Origin: an uncultured Aequorivita sp.
GTDB lineage: Bacteria > Bacteroidota > Bacteroidia > Flavobacteriales > Flavobacteriaceae
Reading direction: 5' to 3'
Length of the DNA stretch: 64,000 nt
Assembly: GCA_937125455.1 (NCBI GenBank)
Contig: CAKZLK010000017.1
Span: forward strand, 62,001 to 126,000
Shown here piece after piece: positions 8,557 to 17,783 of the stretch. Made by a program: the position numbers and the translations under genes. The notes under the pieces are model-generated. The model did not search any database, had not been told where the DNA came from, and saw only the letters and a list, made by a program, of their open reading frames with translations. Every line of letters starts with the position of its first letter. The stretch's first letter is position 1.

Positions 8557-9918
8557 ATGGCCAAAACAAAAACCACATTTTTCTGCCAAAACTGCGGCGC
8601 ACAATATGCCAAATGGCAGGGGCAATGCAATTCCTGTAAAGAATGGAATACCATTGCTGAAGAAATAATCCAAAAAGCCGAAAAGGTAAGTTGGAAATCT
8701 GCTGATAATACTTCTAAAAGAGTTGCCAAGCCACAACGTATTTCAGAAATTTCAACGCAAGCCGAAGCCCGATTAAATACAAAAAACAATGAATTGAACC
8801 GTGTGCTTGGAGGCGGATTAGTCCCGGGATCATTGACCCTTTTGGGGGGTGAACCTGGAATAGGGAAAAGTACGTTGATGCTTCAAATTGCATTGCAGCT
8901 TCCCTATAAAACACTTTATGTTTCTGGTGAAGAAAGCGCGCAACAAATAAAAATGAGGGCCGAACGTATTCAGCCAATTTCAGAGAACTGTTTCATTCTT
9001 ACCGAAACAAAAACACAGAATATTTTCAGGAATATTGAAGAAATTGAACCAGATATTGTGGTGATTGACTCCATCCAAACACTGCATACTGATGCTATTG
9101 AAAGTACTGCCGGTAGTATTTCACAAATTCGTGAAACTACTGCAGAACTTATAAAATTTGCAAAAGAAACTGCTACACCAGTAATTCTTATTGGCCACAT
9201 CACCAAAGATGGAAATATCGCAGGGCCAAAAATTTTGGAGCATATGGTCGATACTGTTTTGCAGTTTGAAGGCGACCGAAATCATATTTACAGAATTTTG
9301 CGGGCCAACAAAAACCGTTTTGGAAGTACCAATGAATTGGGTATTTATGAAATGCAGGGCAGCGGCTTGCGCGAAGTTTCAAACCCTTCAGAAATATTGA
9401 TTTCGAAAAATGACGAAGATTTAAGCGGCACCGCAATTTCAGCAACCTTGGAAGGCATGCGCCCATTGATGATCGAAATTCAAGCTTTGGTAAGTAGTGC
9501 AGTTTATGGAACGCCACAGCGAAGCGCTACGGGATATAACGCAAAACGATTGAATATGATTCTTGCCGTGTTGGAAAAACGCGCAGGTTTCAAACTTGGC
9601 GCAAAAGATGTTTTTCTGAATGTAACCGGTGGAATCACCGTTGACGATCCCGCAATCGATTTGGCAGTAGTTGCCGCAGTACTTTCCTCAAATATCGATA
9701 TGGCCATTGACAAGCGCCTTTGTTTTGCTGCTGAGGTTGGTTTAGCGGGAGAAGTTAGACCAGTAACACGTGTAGAACAGCGAATTTTAGAAGCCGAAAA
9801 ACTTGGTTTTACTTCCATTGTTATTTCAAAATATTGCAAAATTCCAAAGAATAATTTTCACATAAATATCATTAAAGTGGCAAAAGTTCACGATGTGGTG
9901 CATCACCTTTTTGGATAG
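8557..9918 (+). CDS. radA: DNA repair protein RadA (Sms)
   Basis: The 453-residue RecA-related ATPase promotes branch migration during recombinational repair. Seen in order: a four-Cys zinc finger (C10, C13, C24, C27), Walker A GGEPGIGKST at about 98-107, Walker B VVIDSIQ, the RadA-specific KNRFGST near 255, and a C-terminal Lon-protease-like domain (GGITVDDPAIDLAV, GLAGEVRPV). Length and all motifs are standard. It is divergent from the sensor kinase and runs toward the acyl-CoA dehydrogenase gene, with 74 bases between the radA stop and the chosen start of that gene. Confidence 0.97.
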   Translation: MAKTKTTFFCQNCGAQYAKWQGQCNSCKEWNTIAEEIIQKAEKVSWKSADNTSKRVAKPQRISEISTQAEARLNTKNNELNRVLGGGLVPGSLTLLGGEPGIGKSTLMLQIALQLPYKTLYVSGEESAQQIKMRAERIQPISENCFILTETKTQNIFRNIEEIEPDIVVIDSIQTLHTDAIESTAGSISQIRETTAELIKFAKETATPVILIGHITKDGNIAGPKILEHMVDTVLQFEGDRNHIYRILRANKNRFGSTNELGIYEMQGSGLREVSNPSEILISKNDEDLSGTAISATLEGMRPLMIEIQALVSSAVYGTPQRSATGYNAKRLNMILAVLEKRAGFKLGAKDVFLNVTGGITVDDPAIDLAVVAAVLSSNIDMAIDKRLCFAAEVGLAGEVRPVTRVEQRILEAEKLGFTSIVISKYCKIPKNNFHINIIKVAKVHDVVHHLFG

Positions 9919-9992
9919 GTTTTTAACACTTTATTGTGCAACAAAGCTATGGATTGCTATTATCTTTAAAATGCAATTCTAAAAAAGCTGTT

Positions 9993-11357
9993 ATGTCCCT
10001 TTTTTCAAAAATCAAGCAAACCATTCATTTAATGAAAGACATCGATCTTGATGCCTTGGGAAAACTTTCGCAAAAAGTAGATCTTTCTGAAATCATGAAA
10101 ACCGTTGGCGAACTCGATGATCGTCAATTGCAAGGTTTAATGAAAATGTTGAAATATAAAAGTGGTAAAAGAGGCCAGCACAAATTACCGCCCATTGATG
10201 GCGATTTTTACGATCTGGCTTTAAAACTGAGTCCCGAACAACGCGAACTACAGCTAAAAGTTCGCAATTTTATGGAAGACGAAGTAAAGCCAATCGCCAA
10301 TGAATACTGGAACAAAGCTGAATTTCCATTTCAAATCATCCCTAAAATGGCAGAATTAAACATTTGCGGACTTACCTATGAGGGTTACGGAACACCAAAT
10401 GAAACCTACATAATGGAAGGGATAATAGCGATGGAACTTGCCCGTGTTGATGTTTCCATTTCTACCTTTTTTGGGGTGCACAGCGGTCTTGCAATGGGTT
10501 CAATATATATCTGCGGAAGTGAGGAACAAAAACAGGAATGGCTCCCCAAGATGGCCAGAATGGAGCTTATTGGCGCCTTTGGCCTTACCGAACCCGATGT
10601 GGGTTCAGCAGTCGCAGGTGGAATGAGAACCACTTGCAGGCAAGAGGGTGATGAATGGGTTTTGAACGGACAGAAAAAATGGATTGGGAATGCCACATTT
10701 GCCGATGTTATTATTATATGGGCACGCGATGAAGCTTCCGATCAAGTAAAAGGATTCCTAATTCGAAAAGGAAATCCAGGCTTTAAAGCTGAAAAAATTG
10801 AAAACAAAATGGCGCTTCGTACCGTGCAAAATGCGCTGATAACTTTGACGGACTGCCGCATTCCCGAAAGTGACCGTCTTCAAAAATGTGATTCGTTTAA
10901 AGATACGGCAAAGGTATTGCGAATGACCCGTGCCGGAGTAGCTTGGCAAGCGGTGGGTTGTGCAAGAGGTGCTTATGAAGCAGCCTTGAAATACACAAAA
11001 AAGCGCGAACAGTTTGGAAAACCAATTGCTTCTTTTCAATTGGTTCAAAATCATTTGGTAGAAATGGTAGCAAATTTAACCGCAATGCAAACCATGTGTT
11101 TCCGACTTTCGGAATTACAGGATGAAGGTTTGTTGACTGATGAACACGCTTCACTAGCAAAAGTATTCTGTAGTATGCGAACCCGCGATGTAGTTAGTCA
11201 GGCACGCGAAGTTATGGGCGGAAACGGAATTTTACTCGAATATGACGTTGCCCGTTTTGTTGCCGATGCCGAAGCAATTTATAGCTACGAAGGAACCAAA
11301 GAAATCAACTCGCTGATTGTGGGTCGTGCGATTACGGGGTACAGTGCTTTTGTTTAA
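9993..11357 (+). CDS. Acyl-CoA dehydrogenase, glutaryl-CoA dehydrogenase-like
   Basis: The 454-residue flavoprotein should oxidise an acyl-CoA and pass electrons to ETF. The C-terminal motif YEGTKEINSLIVGRAITG closely resembles glutaryl-CoA dehydrogenase, including the catalytic Glu in YEGT. FGLTEPDVGS and WIGNATFADV are FAD/substrate-loop motifs. An N-terminal helical extension of about 60 residues precedes the first acyl-CoA dehydrogenase helix (LSPEQRELQLKVRNF). I chose the ATG at 9993, because the GTG at 9936 would add an unconserved-looking leader. A role in lysine/tryptophan breakdown is possible, as a saccharopine-dehydrogenase-like gene lies at 60004, but the substrate is unproven. 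Confidence 0.85.
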   Translation: MSLFSKIKQTIHLMKDIDLDALGKLSQKVDLSEIMKTVGELDDRQLQGLMKMLKYKSGKRGQHKLPPIDGDFYDLALKLSPEQRELQLKVRNFMEDEVKPIANEYWNKAEFPFQIIPKMAELNICGLTYEGYGTPNETYIMEGIIAMELARVDVSISTFFGVHSGLAMGSIYICGSEEQKQEWLPKMARMELIGAFGLTEPDVGSAVAGGMRTTCRQEGDEWVLNGQKKWIGNATFADVIIIWARDEASDQVKGFLIRKGNPGFKAEKIENKMALRTVQNALITLTDCRIPESDRLQKCDSFKDTAKVLRMTRAGVAWQAVGCARGAYEAALKYTKKREQFGKPIASFQLVQNHLVEMVANLTAMQTMCFRLSELQDEGLLTDEHASLAKVFCSMRTRDVVSQAREVMGGNGILLEYDVARFVADAEAIYSYEGTKEINSLIVGRAITGYSAFV

Positions 11358-11358
11358 T

Positions 11359-11423
11359 GTCCCCTCCCGCCTACCCAAAGGGGAGGAGTTATCCAACGTT
11401 TCCCCTTTGGGGGCAAGGGGGAC
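11359..11423. repeat. 65-bp inverted pair of GC-rich palindromic repeats
   Basis: The element starts with GTCCCCTCC and ends with AAGGGGGAC, so its ends are inverted repeats. Each half also has an internal C4..G4 hairpin (CCCAAAGGGG on the left, CCCCTTTGGGGG on the right). The right half shares 22 identical bases with 55926-55947 inside leuS. It exactly fills the gap between the converging acyl-CoA dehydrogenase and aldo/keto reductase genes and supplies the TAG stop of the latter. It could act as a two-way terminator. It looks like a nuclease-free form of the bracket around the leuS insertion. Confidence 0.8.
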
Positions 11424-12460
11424 TAAGGTGCCGGATTTGGAATTTGATAGTGAACCATATCAATTTCCTTTAAAATTTCTTTTGAAAGCGAAATATTGAT
11501 ACTTTCAATATTTTCAGAAAGTTGGGTAATTGAAGTTGCGCCAATAATTGGAGCAGTTACAAACTTCTTCTGAAGAATAAATGCTAAAGACATTTGCGCA
11601 AAATTTAGGTTGTGCTTTTTGGCAATTTCATAATATTGTTGTGTTGCTTCCAAAGCAGGTTTGCTGCTGTAACGAGTATATTGTTTGAATTGATTGATTC
11701 GGGAATTTCCAGTGGCTATTCCATTTAAATATTTTCCAGTGAGTGTTCCAAAGCCTAAGGGCGAATACGCTAAATAGCCAATATTTTCACGTTGAAGAAT
11801 TTCCGAAAGACCAATTTCGTCTTTTCTATTCACCAAATTATATGGATTTTGAATCGAAACGATTTTTAACTTTCCTTTTCGCGATTCTTCCATACAACGC
11901 ATTGCGCCAAAAGGGGTTTCATTTGAAAGTCCGATATGGCGAATTTTTCCCGCTTTCACGAAATCTTTCAAATTTTCTAACACTTCAGCAAAATTATCTT
12001 TCCAAACTTCGTTTTCTTTGTGCGTATAATCAAGTTGGCCGAAATAATTGGTGTTTCGCTCTGGCCAATGCAGCTGATATAAATCAATGTAATCTGTCTG
12101 TAAACGTTTCAAGCTGTTATTAATTGAGTCTTCCAAAGATTTTTTACTGAAATCCAACGGCTTCCGAATATGATCCATATTTCGACTTGGCCCAGCAATT
12201 TTTGAAGTGATGATCAAATCTTTGCGATTCTTCTTTTTGGCCAACCAATTGCCAATATAAGTTTCCGTGCTCCCCTGCGTTTTTGGGTTTGCGGGAACGG
12301 GATACATTTCGGCACAATCAATAAAATTAATTCCTTTATCAATGGCGAAATCGAGCTGTTCGTGGGCTTCTGCTTCAGTGTTCTGTTGACCCCAAGTCAT
12401 GGTGCCGAGGCAGAGTTTACTGATTTTTAAATCTGTATTTGGGAGGGTTGTGTATTTCAT
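11423..12460 (-). CDS. Aldo/keto reductase
   Basis: The 345-residue NADPH-dependent TIM-barrel oxidoreductase of the Tas/YajO-like group has LGTMTWGQQN near residue 18, the catalytic Asp/Tyr region INFIDCAEMYP near 50-56, a Lys in IITSKIAG, and the barrel His in LYQLHWPER. SPLGFGTLTGKY and the C-terminal IIGATSITQL cofactor region are also typical. The substrate is unknown. The stop codon lies inside the repeat at 11359-11423, so the last residues (NPAP) may be shaped by that insertion. The start overlaps the exonuclease III gene by four bases, indicating an operon. Confidence 0.93.
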   Translation of the reverse strand: MKYTTLPNTDLKISKLCLGTMTWGQQNTEAEAHEQLDFAIDKGINFIDCAEMYPVPANPKTQGSTETYIGNWLAKKKNRKDLIITSKIAGPSRNMDHIRKPLDFSKKSLEDSINNSLKRLQTDYIDLYQLHWPERNTNYFGQLDYTHKENEVWKDNFAEVLENLKDFVKAGKIRHIGLSNETPFGAMRCMEESRKGKLKIVSIQNPYNLVNRKDEIGLSEILQRENIGYLAYSPLGFGTLTGKYLNGIATGNSRINQFKQYTRYSSKPALEATQQYYEIAKKHNLNFAQMSLAFILQKKFVTAPIIGATSITQLSENIESINISLSKEILKEIDMVHYQIPNPAP

Positions 12461-13227
12461 TTTTGGAATTCAAGTTCTACCAAATGCGGGCAATGGTCAC
12501 TGTGCATCGCCTCTGGCAAAATAACTGCTCTTTTTAAATTTTCCAACAACGGCTCCGAAACCAAATTGTAATCTATTCGCCAACCTTTGTTGTTGTTTCG
12601 TGCATTGGCGCGATAACTCCACCACGTATAATTGTCCGGTTCTTTATTAAAATGGCGGAAACTGTCTATAAAACCACTTTTCAAGAAGGCATCAAGCCAT
12701 TCCCTTTCAACGGGTAAAAATCCGGAAACGTTTTTGTTACGAACAGGGTCGTGAATATCGATGGCTTCGTGACAAATGTTGTAATCGCCGCAGATAACCA
12801 AATTTGGAATTTCATTTTTCAGATTGTCAACATATTTCTGAAAATCGTCCATATACTTGAATTTGTGTTCAAGGCGGTCAATGTTTGTGCCGCTAGGTAA
12901 ATACAAACTCATCACGGAAACATCATCAAAATCTACGCGGATATTTCTTCCTTCGGCATCCATATATTCAATGCCAGTGCCGTATTCAATGTGATTGGGC
13001 TTTATTTTTGAAAGAATTGCAACACCGCTATACCCTTTTTTTACCGCACTGAACCAGTAATGATATGGATAACCGGCTTTTTCAATTTCCTCGATTTCCA
13101 CTTGGTCAAAGTTGGCTTTTGTTTCTTGAATACATATTACATCGGGGTTTGCAGCTTTTAACCAATCAATAAATCCTTTGCGCATTGCAGCTCGAATTCC
13201 GTTTACGTTGTATGAAATAATTTTCAT
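12457..13227 (-). CDS. xth: Exodeoxyribonuclease III (AP endonuclease family)
   Basis: The 256-residue enzyme of the EEP fold cuts DNA at abasic sites and degrades 3' ends in base-excision repair. Motifs seen are ISYNVNGIRAA at the N-terminus, ICIQETKA (metal-binding Glu) near 33, GDYNICHEAIDI near 148 (catalytic Asp/Asn), WWSYRANARNNNKGWRIDY, and the terminal HSDHCPH with catalytic Asp-His. Length is normal. It is first in a two-gene operon with the aldo/keto reductase (four-base overlap) and is divergent from the large outer-membrane gene. Confidence 0.95.
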   Translation of the reverse strand: MKIISYNVNGIRAAMRKGFIDWLKAANPDVICIQETKANFDQVEIEEIEKAGYPYHYWFSAVKKGYSGVAILSKIKPNHIEYGTGIEYMDAEGRNIRVDFDDVSVMSLYLPSGTNIDRLEHKFKYMDDFQKYVDNLKNEIPNLVICGDYNICHEAIDIHDPVRNKNVSGFLPVEREWLDAFLKSGFIDSFRHFNKEPDNYTWWSYRANARNNNKGWRIDYNLVSEPLLENLKRAVILPEAMHSDHCPHLVELEFQK

Positions 13228-13348
13228 TGTAAGAAGCGTTTGTTAAAGGCCACTAAGTTAATTAACATTGTATTTTTACACAGCTCGTGCCCGTAAAGAT
13301 TTTCATAATATATTCACAAAATATAATACGCTACATTCAGTTATATTG

Positions 13349-16300
13349 ATGATGAAGTTTTACCTGCTAGTTTCTTTCCTTTTTATTGCGGCCATTGGTC
13401 ATGCACAGGATATTTCTTCAAACTACCGCGAAAAGAAAGTTGCGTTGCAAGACACTGTGGTTATAGACAGCGTGAGCATTAATCCAAAAAGGTTTGCCAT
13501 TCTCGACAAAGATGGAAATTCACCAGATCCTTTTAGCTATCTGATGGATTTTAAAAAAGGCATTATTATCTTTTCCGAAGAATTGCAACAGCAGCAGGAT
13601 TCGCTAACGATTCAATACCTGAGGTATCCAGATTTTTTAACGCGGGATTACTTCGCCCTAGACCCTAAAATTATTGTTGAAAATACAGGTAATATTGATA
13701 AATTATATTCTCTTCAAGAAAGTACGAATCAAAGTACCTTCACACCTTTTGATGGATTGAACACTTCTGGAAGCATTTCACGTGGCATTACTATTGGGAA
13801 TAACCAAAACGCAGTGGTAAATAGTGAGCTGAATCTTCAAATTACTGGAAAACTTAGCGATAAGGTTTCTATTCGCGCTTCTATTCAAGATGCAAACATT
13901 CCTACCCAAGAAGGTGGATATTCACAAAGTTTAAATGAATTTGACCAGATTTTTATAGAGCTTTTTGGTGAAAATTGGAACATCCGCGCAGGTGATATTG
14001 ATCTTCAAAACAACAACAGTTACTTCGGAAGATTTACTAAAAAAGTGCAAGGAATTTCGCTTGGCGGAACTTTTAATAATGAAGATGGTTCCAAAATTTC
14101 GGCATTTGCTTCAGGCGCTTTGGTGCGTGGTGTTTTTTCTAAAAGTGAATTTGTTGGACAGGAAGGAAACCAAGGGCCGTATAAATTGGTTGGCCCCAAT
14201 GGCGAACTATATATTTTAGTAGTTTCTGGTAGCGAGCGGGTTTATGTTAATGGTTTACTTTTAAATAGAGGCGAAAACGAAGATTATGTAATTGATTATA
14301 ACGCAGGCGAAATAAAATTCAATCCAACCTATCCCATCACCAGCAATATGCGGATAACGGTGGAATATCAATATACCGATAGAAGTTACACGCGTTTTAT
14401 TGGTTATGGCGGTGGAAATTATACAAGCGATAATCTGGATTTGGGTGTATATATTTATTCTGAAAATGACGCAAAAAACCAACCCCTTCAACAAAACCTT
14501 ACCGAAGAGCAAGTAGCAATTTTAAAAGCTGCAGGCGATGATAAGGACTTAATGACAGCCCCTTCAGCCGTTCCCGACACCTATTCTGAAAATAAAATTC
14601 TTTATAAAAAGGAAAGCATAAACGGGGAATATATTTTCGTGTTTTCAAGCAATCCCGATGACGAACTTTTCAGTGTCCGATTTTCACTTGTCGGTAACAA
14701 TAATGGTGATTATGTGATAAGTGATACTAATGCTATCAGCCGTATTTTTGAGTATGTGGCTCCAGTTAACGGAGTAAAGCAGGGTAATTATGAACCCATT
14801 ATTCGCCTAAATGCTCCTATAAAAATTCAAGTTGGTGGCTTAAATGGAAGCTTTCATCCTTCTGAAAAATCACGGATTGATTTTGAAGTTGCGGGTAGCA
14901 AAAACGACCTGAATCTTTTTAGTGATATAAATGATGGAAACAATGATGGTTTTGCAGGAAGATTGGTTTTTAAACAACGGGTTTTGACAACTGCAGACAC
15001 ACTAAAAGTGGATGCTTTCGGCTCTTTGGATTTTGTTCAAAAAGATTTTAGAACTATTGAAAGGCTTTATAATATCGAGTTTAATCGAGATTGGAATCTT
15101 GTTAACCCTATGGGGAATCAAAGTTTCGTGATTTCCGGAGTTGAAGTTTCGCACCCAAAAATTGGCGGTGGTCGTTATGAATTTCAAAGTTTGAATTATT
15201 CCGAAAATTTTAATGGCACACGTCATGTAGTCGCTTCTGAAATAAAACTGAAAAAACTAAGATTGTTTACTTACGGAAGTTTTTTGAACAGCAAAGCCGA
15301 TTCTATTTCTTCTAAATTTTTCAGACTGAATAATACCACAACTTATTCCTTCGAAAAAGCTTGGGTGGGTGGAAAAGTAGCTCTGGAGGACAATCAAATA
15401 AAAGATATTTTGCGCGATAGTATTTCTCCTGTCAGTCAAAAATTTAGTTCTTTTGAAGTGTTTTCGGGTGTTGGCGACAGTACTAAAGTTTTTGTTGAAG
15501 CGGGCTATCAGTTTCGGGTGAATGATAGCGTTCGTAACAATTTGCTTCAAAAAGTGAATTCGTCCAATACTTATTATTTAAAATCAAGACTAATAAATAC
15601 TGAAAACACACAGCTGTCAGCCTTTGCGAATTACAGAACCTTGAAATACGAGCCCAAACCTGGAACTGGGTTTGATCCCAACGATTCTCTTCCAATAACC
15701 ATTGATAAGCGTGAAACGGAGCGCTCTTTGAACTCAAGAATTTTGTACAATCAGTCTTTGTTTGATGGTGGTGTTCGTTGGAATACGGCTTTGGAATCTA
15801 ATAACGGAGTAATTCCGCAACAGGAATTTACCTATGTAAAAACCGAACCTGGACAAGGCGTTTACACCTGGATTGATTATAACAATAATGGAATTCAAGA
15901 ACTTGAAGAATTTGAAGTTGCTCAGTTTCAAGATCAAGCGGAGTATATTCGGGTATTGCTTCCCAATCAAGTATTTATAAAAATCAGACAGAATAAATTT
16001 AGTCAGATTCTCACATTGAACCCACAAAATTGGTCGAATAAGGAAGGGTTTAAAAAAGTGCTTTCTCATTTTTACAATCAAACGTCATATGTCCTGGATC
16101 GGAAAGTGAAACGAAAAAACGATGGCTTCAACATAAATCCTTTTGATGATGGTGGCGAAGACCAGTTGGGGCTCACACTTAATTTCAGGAACGCTTTGTT
16201 TTTCAATCGCGGAAAACAGCATTTAACCACGAGTTATACCTTTATTTCTTCTTCCAGCGACAATTTGCTCGCCACGGGTTTACAGCGAAGCGATTTGAAG

Positions 16301-16816
16301 AGCCATCAATTGAACTTTAATCACAAGTTCTGGGAAAGTTGGTTGCTGAATTTAAAAGGCGCTACAGGCAGTAATGAAAGTCTTTCGGAGAATTTTGCAA
16401 ACCGAAATTATCGTTTGGATTCGTATGAATTTAATCCGAAGATTTCCTATTTGCTCAGCCAACAAACGCGTTTTGATGTTTTTTATCAATTTAAAAACCA
16501 AGACAACCAATTGGGCGATATGGAAATGCTAAACCAGCAAACCTTAGGCTTTTCTTTTGCATATACAAATGCCGAAAAAGTTTCAATAAATGGAGAATTC
16601 AATTATATAGATAACAAATTTGAGGGCAGTGCTTTTTCACCTGTGGCTTATCAAATGTTGGAAGGTTTGCAGCCTGGAACCAATTTTACATGGCGATTAC
16701 TTTTTCAGAAACGAATAACAAAATATTTGGATGCCAACCTTTCATATTTTGGAAGAAAAAGCGAAACTACCAAAACAGTGCATACTGGAAGTATTCAATT
16801 GCGTGCGTATTTTTAA
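13349..16816 (+). CDS. Large outer-membrane beta-rich protein, function unknown
   Basis: The 1155-residue protein has a signal peptide (FYLLVSFLFIAAIGHAQ). Its start is set at the ATG at 13349; another ATG at 13352 is equally possible, and the upstream TTG frame lacks a signal. After about 110 residues comes SISRGITIGNNQNAVVNSELNL, then alternating polar/hydrophobic strands to an aromatic C-terminus (GSIQLRAYF), as expected of a beta-barrel ending in Phe. Proteins with this SRGI..GNNQN region recur across Bacteroidota without a named function. Weak similarity to surface assembly proteins is possible. No enzymatic motif is seen. Confidence 0.75.
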   Translation: MMKFYLLVSFLFIAAIGHAQDISSNYREKKVALQDTVVIDSVSINPKRFAILDKDGNSPDPFSYLMDFKKGIIIFSEELQQQQDSLTIQYLRYPDFLTRDYFALDPKIIVENTGNIDKLYSLQESTNQSTFTPFDGLNTSGSISRGITIGNNQNAVVNSELNLQITGKLSDKVSIRASIQDANIPTQEGGYSQSLNEFDQIFIELFGENWNIRAGDIDLQNNNSYFGRFTKKVQGISLGGTFNNEDGSKISAFASGALVRGVFSKSEFVGQEGNQGPYKLVGPNGELYILVVSGSERVYVNGLLLNRGENEDYVIDYNAGEIKFNPTYPITSNMRITVEYQYTDRSYTRFIGYGGGNYTSDNLDLGVYIYSENDAKNQPLQQNLTEEQVAILKAAGDDKDLMTAPSAVPDTYSENKILYKKESINGEYIFVFSSNPDDELFSVRFSLVGNNNGDYVISDTNAISRIFEYVAPVNGVKQGNYEPIIRLNAPIKIQVGGLNGSFHPSEKSRIDFEVAGSKNDLNLFSDINDGNNDGFAGRLVFKQRVLTTADTLKVDAFGSLDFVQKDFRTIERLYNIEFNRDWNLVNPMGNQSFVISGVEVSHPKIGGGRYEFQSLNYSENFNGTRHVVASEIKLKKLRLFTYGSFLNSKADSISSKFFRLNNTTTYSFEKAWVGGKVALEDNQIKDILRDSISPVSQKFSSFEVFSGVGDSTKVFVEAGYQFRVNDSVRNNLLQKVNSSNTYYLKSRLINTENTQLSAFANYRTLKYEPKPGTGFDPNDSLPITIDKRETERSLNSRILYNQSLFDGGVRWNTALESNNGVIPQQEFTYVKTEPGQGVYTWIDYNNNGIQELEEFEVAQFQDQAEYIRVLLPNQVFIKIRQNKFSQILTLNPQNWSNKEGFKKVLSHFYNQTSYVLDRKVKRKNDGFNINPFDDGGEDQLGLTLNFRNALFFNRGKQHLTTSYTFISSSSDNLLATGLQRSDLKSHQLNFNHKFWESWLLNLKGATGSNESLSENFANRNYRLDSYEFNPKISYLLSQQTRFDVFYQFKNQDNQLGDMEMLNQQTLGFSFAYTNAEKVSINGEFNYIDNKFEGSAFSPVAYQMLEGLQPGTNFTWRLLFQKRITKYLDANLSYFGRKSETTKTVHTGSIQLRAYF

Positions 16817-16854
16817 AATTTGTATATTCATACTTCATTTAGAATTACTTAATC

Positions 16855-17232
16855 ATGGGTTCAAAAATAATAATTGCATTTTTAACTTTTGTAGTGTTTT
16901 CCTGCGGAACAATTGATAATCGATCTCAAAATGTTGAAACCAATAGTCCTGCTGAGATAGAAGCCAAGAAAATTGCTGCAAAAGAAAAGATGGATGCTGG
17001 TTATTTGCCGGGAAGAATAATTTATTCTGAAGAAGCTGACGATTGTGAATATACAATTCAGTTAAAAGGCGGAGAAAGAGATTTTTATTATGTCGACCCA
17101 ATAAATTTAGACGAAAAATTTCATACTGATGGCCAAACTGTTTGGGTAAAATATGCAGGGCTTAATAGGATGAATCGATGTGAAAAAGCTGCTCCTGTAA
17201 GCATTATAGAAATTGAAAATCGCGATGAATAA
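16855..17232 (+). CDS. Small lipoprotein, sister of the next gene
   Basis: The 125-residue protein has a lipoprotein signal ending VVFSCGT (Cys at about 17). After a short polar linker comes a conserved core: GYLPGRIIYSEEADDCEYTIQ, YYVDPINLDEKF, GQTVWVKYAGLNRMNRCEKA. Two Cys in the core (DDC and NRC) may pair. The core is shared with the neighbour at 17353, so the pair is a tandem duplication. I do not recognise a named family. It probably sits on the inner or outer membrane facing the periplasm. Confidence 0.75.
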   Translation: MGSKIIIAFLTFVVFSCGTIDNRSQNVETNSPAEIEAKKIAAKEKMDAGYLPGRIIYSEEADDCEYTIQLKGGERDFYYVDPINLDEKFHTDGQTVWVKYAGLNRMNRCEKAAPVSIIEIENRDE

Positions 17233-17352
17233 AAGTTTAAATATTGAAAAATAGTTCCTAATAAAAGAGCTTTTTTCTTCTCAAAAAAAATGCTAAAATA
17301 TTCTAGAAGAATATAGTTTTTGTATCTTCAAAATCAATTTAAACCAAACAAA

Positions 17353-17736
17353 ATGTTTTTAAAAATAGGACTTGCAATCTTTTCAACCTTAATTCTTTCC
17401 TGTGGCACCACAGAAAAGCAAACCCAAACCACTTCTACTACTGAAACAACTTCGGAAACCACTTCAAACACAGAAACAATAGATCCCCAAAAAATGATGG
17501 TAGCAGGCTACTTACTGGGCACTATTATATATTCTGATAAAGAAGGCGATTGTCCGTACACGATACAAATGCCAGGAGACAAGATGGAGTTTTATTATTT
17601 AGATCCAATAAATTTGGAAGAAACCTATAAAAAAGATGGACAAAAAGTTTGGATTAAGTTCAACGGTTTACGCCGAATGAATCGTTGCGATAAAGCTACT
17701 CCCGCGGAAATTACAGATATAAAAAAAGGAGGATAA
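17353..17736 (+). CDS. Small lipoprotein, tandem paralogue
   Basis: The 127-residue lipoprotein has the signal LIFSTLILSCGT-like (Cys near 17), a Thr/Ser/Glu-rich linker (TTEKQTQTTSTTETTSETT) and the same core as the preceding gene: AGYLLGTIIYSDKEGDCPYTIQ, FYYLDPINLEE, KVWIKFNGLRRMNRCDKATP. The ATG at 17353 is preferred over the TTG at 17320 because it starts directly with the signal peptide. A TATCTTC sequence upstream, a near -7 box, suggests its own promoter. The linker differs strongly from its twin while the core is kept. Function unknown. Confidence 0.78.
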   Translation: MFLKIGLAIFSTLILSCGTTEKQTQTTSTTETTSETTSNTETIDPQKMMVAGYLLGTIIYSDKEGDCPYTIQMPGDKMEFYYLDPINLEETYKKDGQKVWIKFNGLRRMNRCDKATPAEITDIKKGG

Positions 17737-17755
17737 ATAAATATCCCCCCCTTTT
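17721..17755. terminator. Hairpin between converging genes
   Basis: GGAGGATA pairs with TATCCCCC with one mismatch, flanked by A7 on the left and TTTT on the right. It overlaps the end of the lipoprotein gene and precedes the 3' end of glyS, so it could stop transcription in either direction. Confidence 0.5.
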
Positions 17756-17783
17756 CAAAATATAGAATTAACCACTTAAAATT

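Noticed and set aside
9936-9992. GTG start for the acyl-CoA dehydrogenase
   Set aside because: It adds 19 residues without family character directly after the radA stop; the ATG at 9993 is a better fit.
11317-11499. 60-residue frame across the 65-bp repeat
   Set aside because: It runs through the 3' end of one gene, the repeat and the antisense of another, and is read only because the repeats lack stops.
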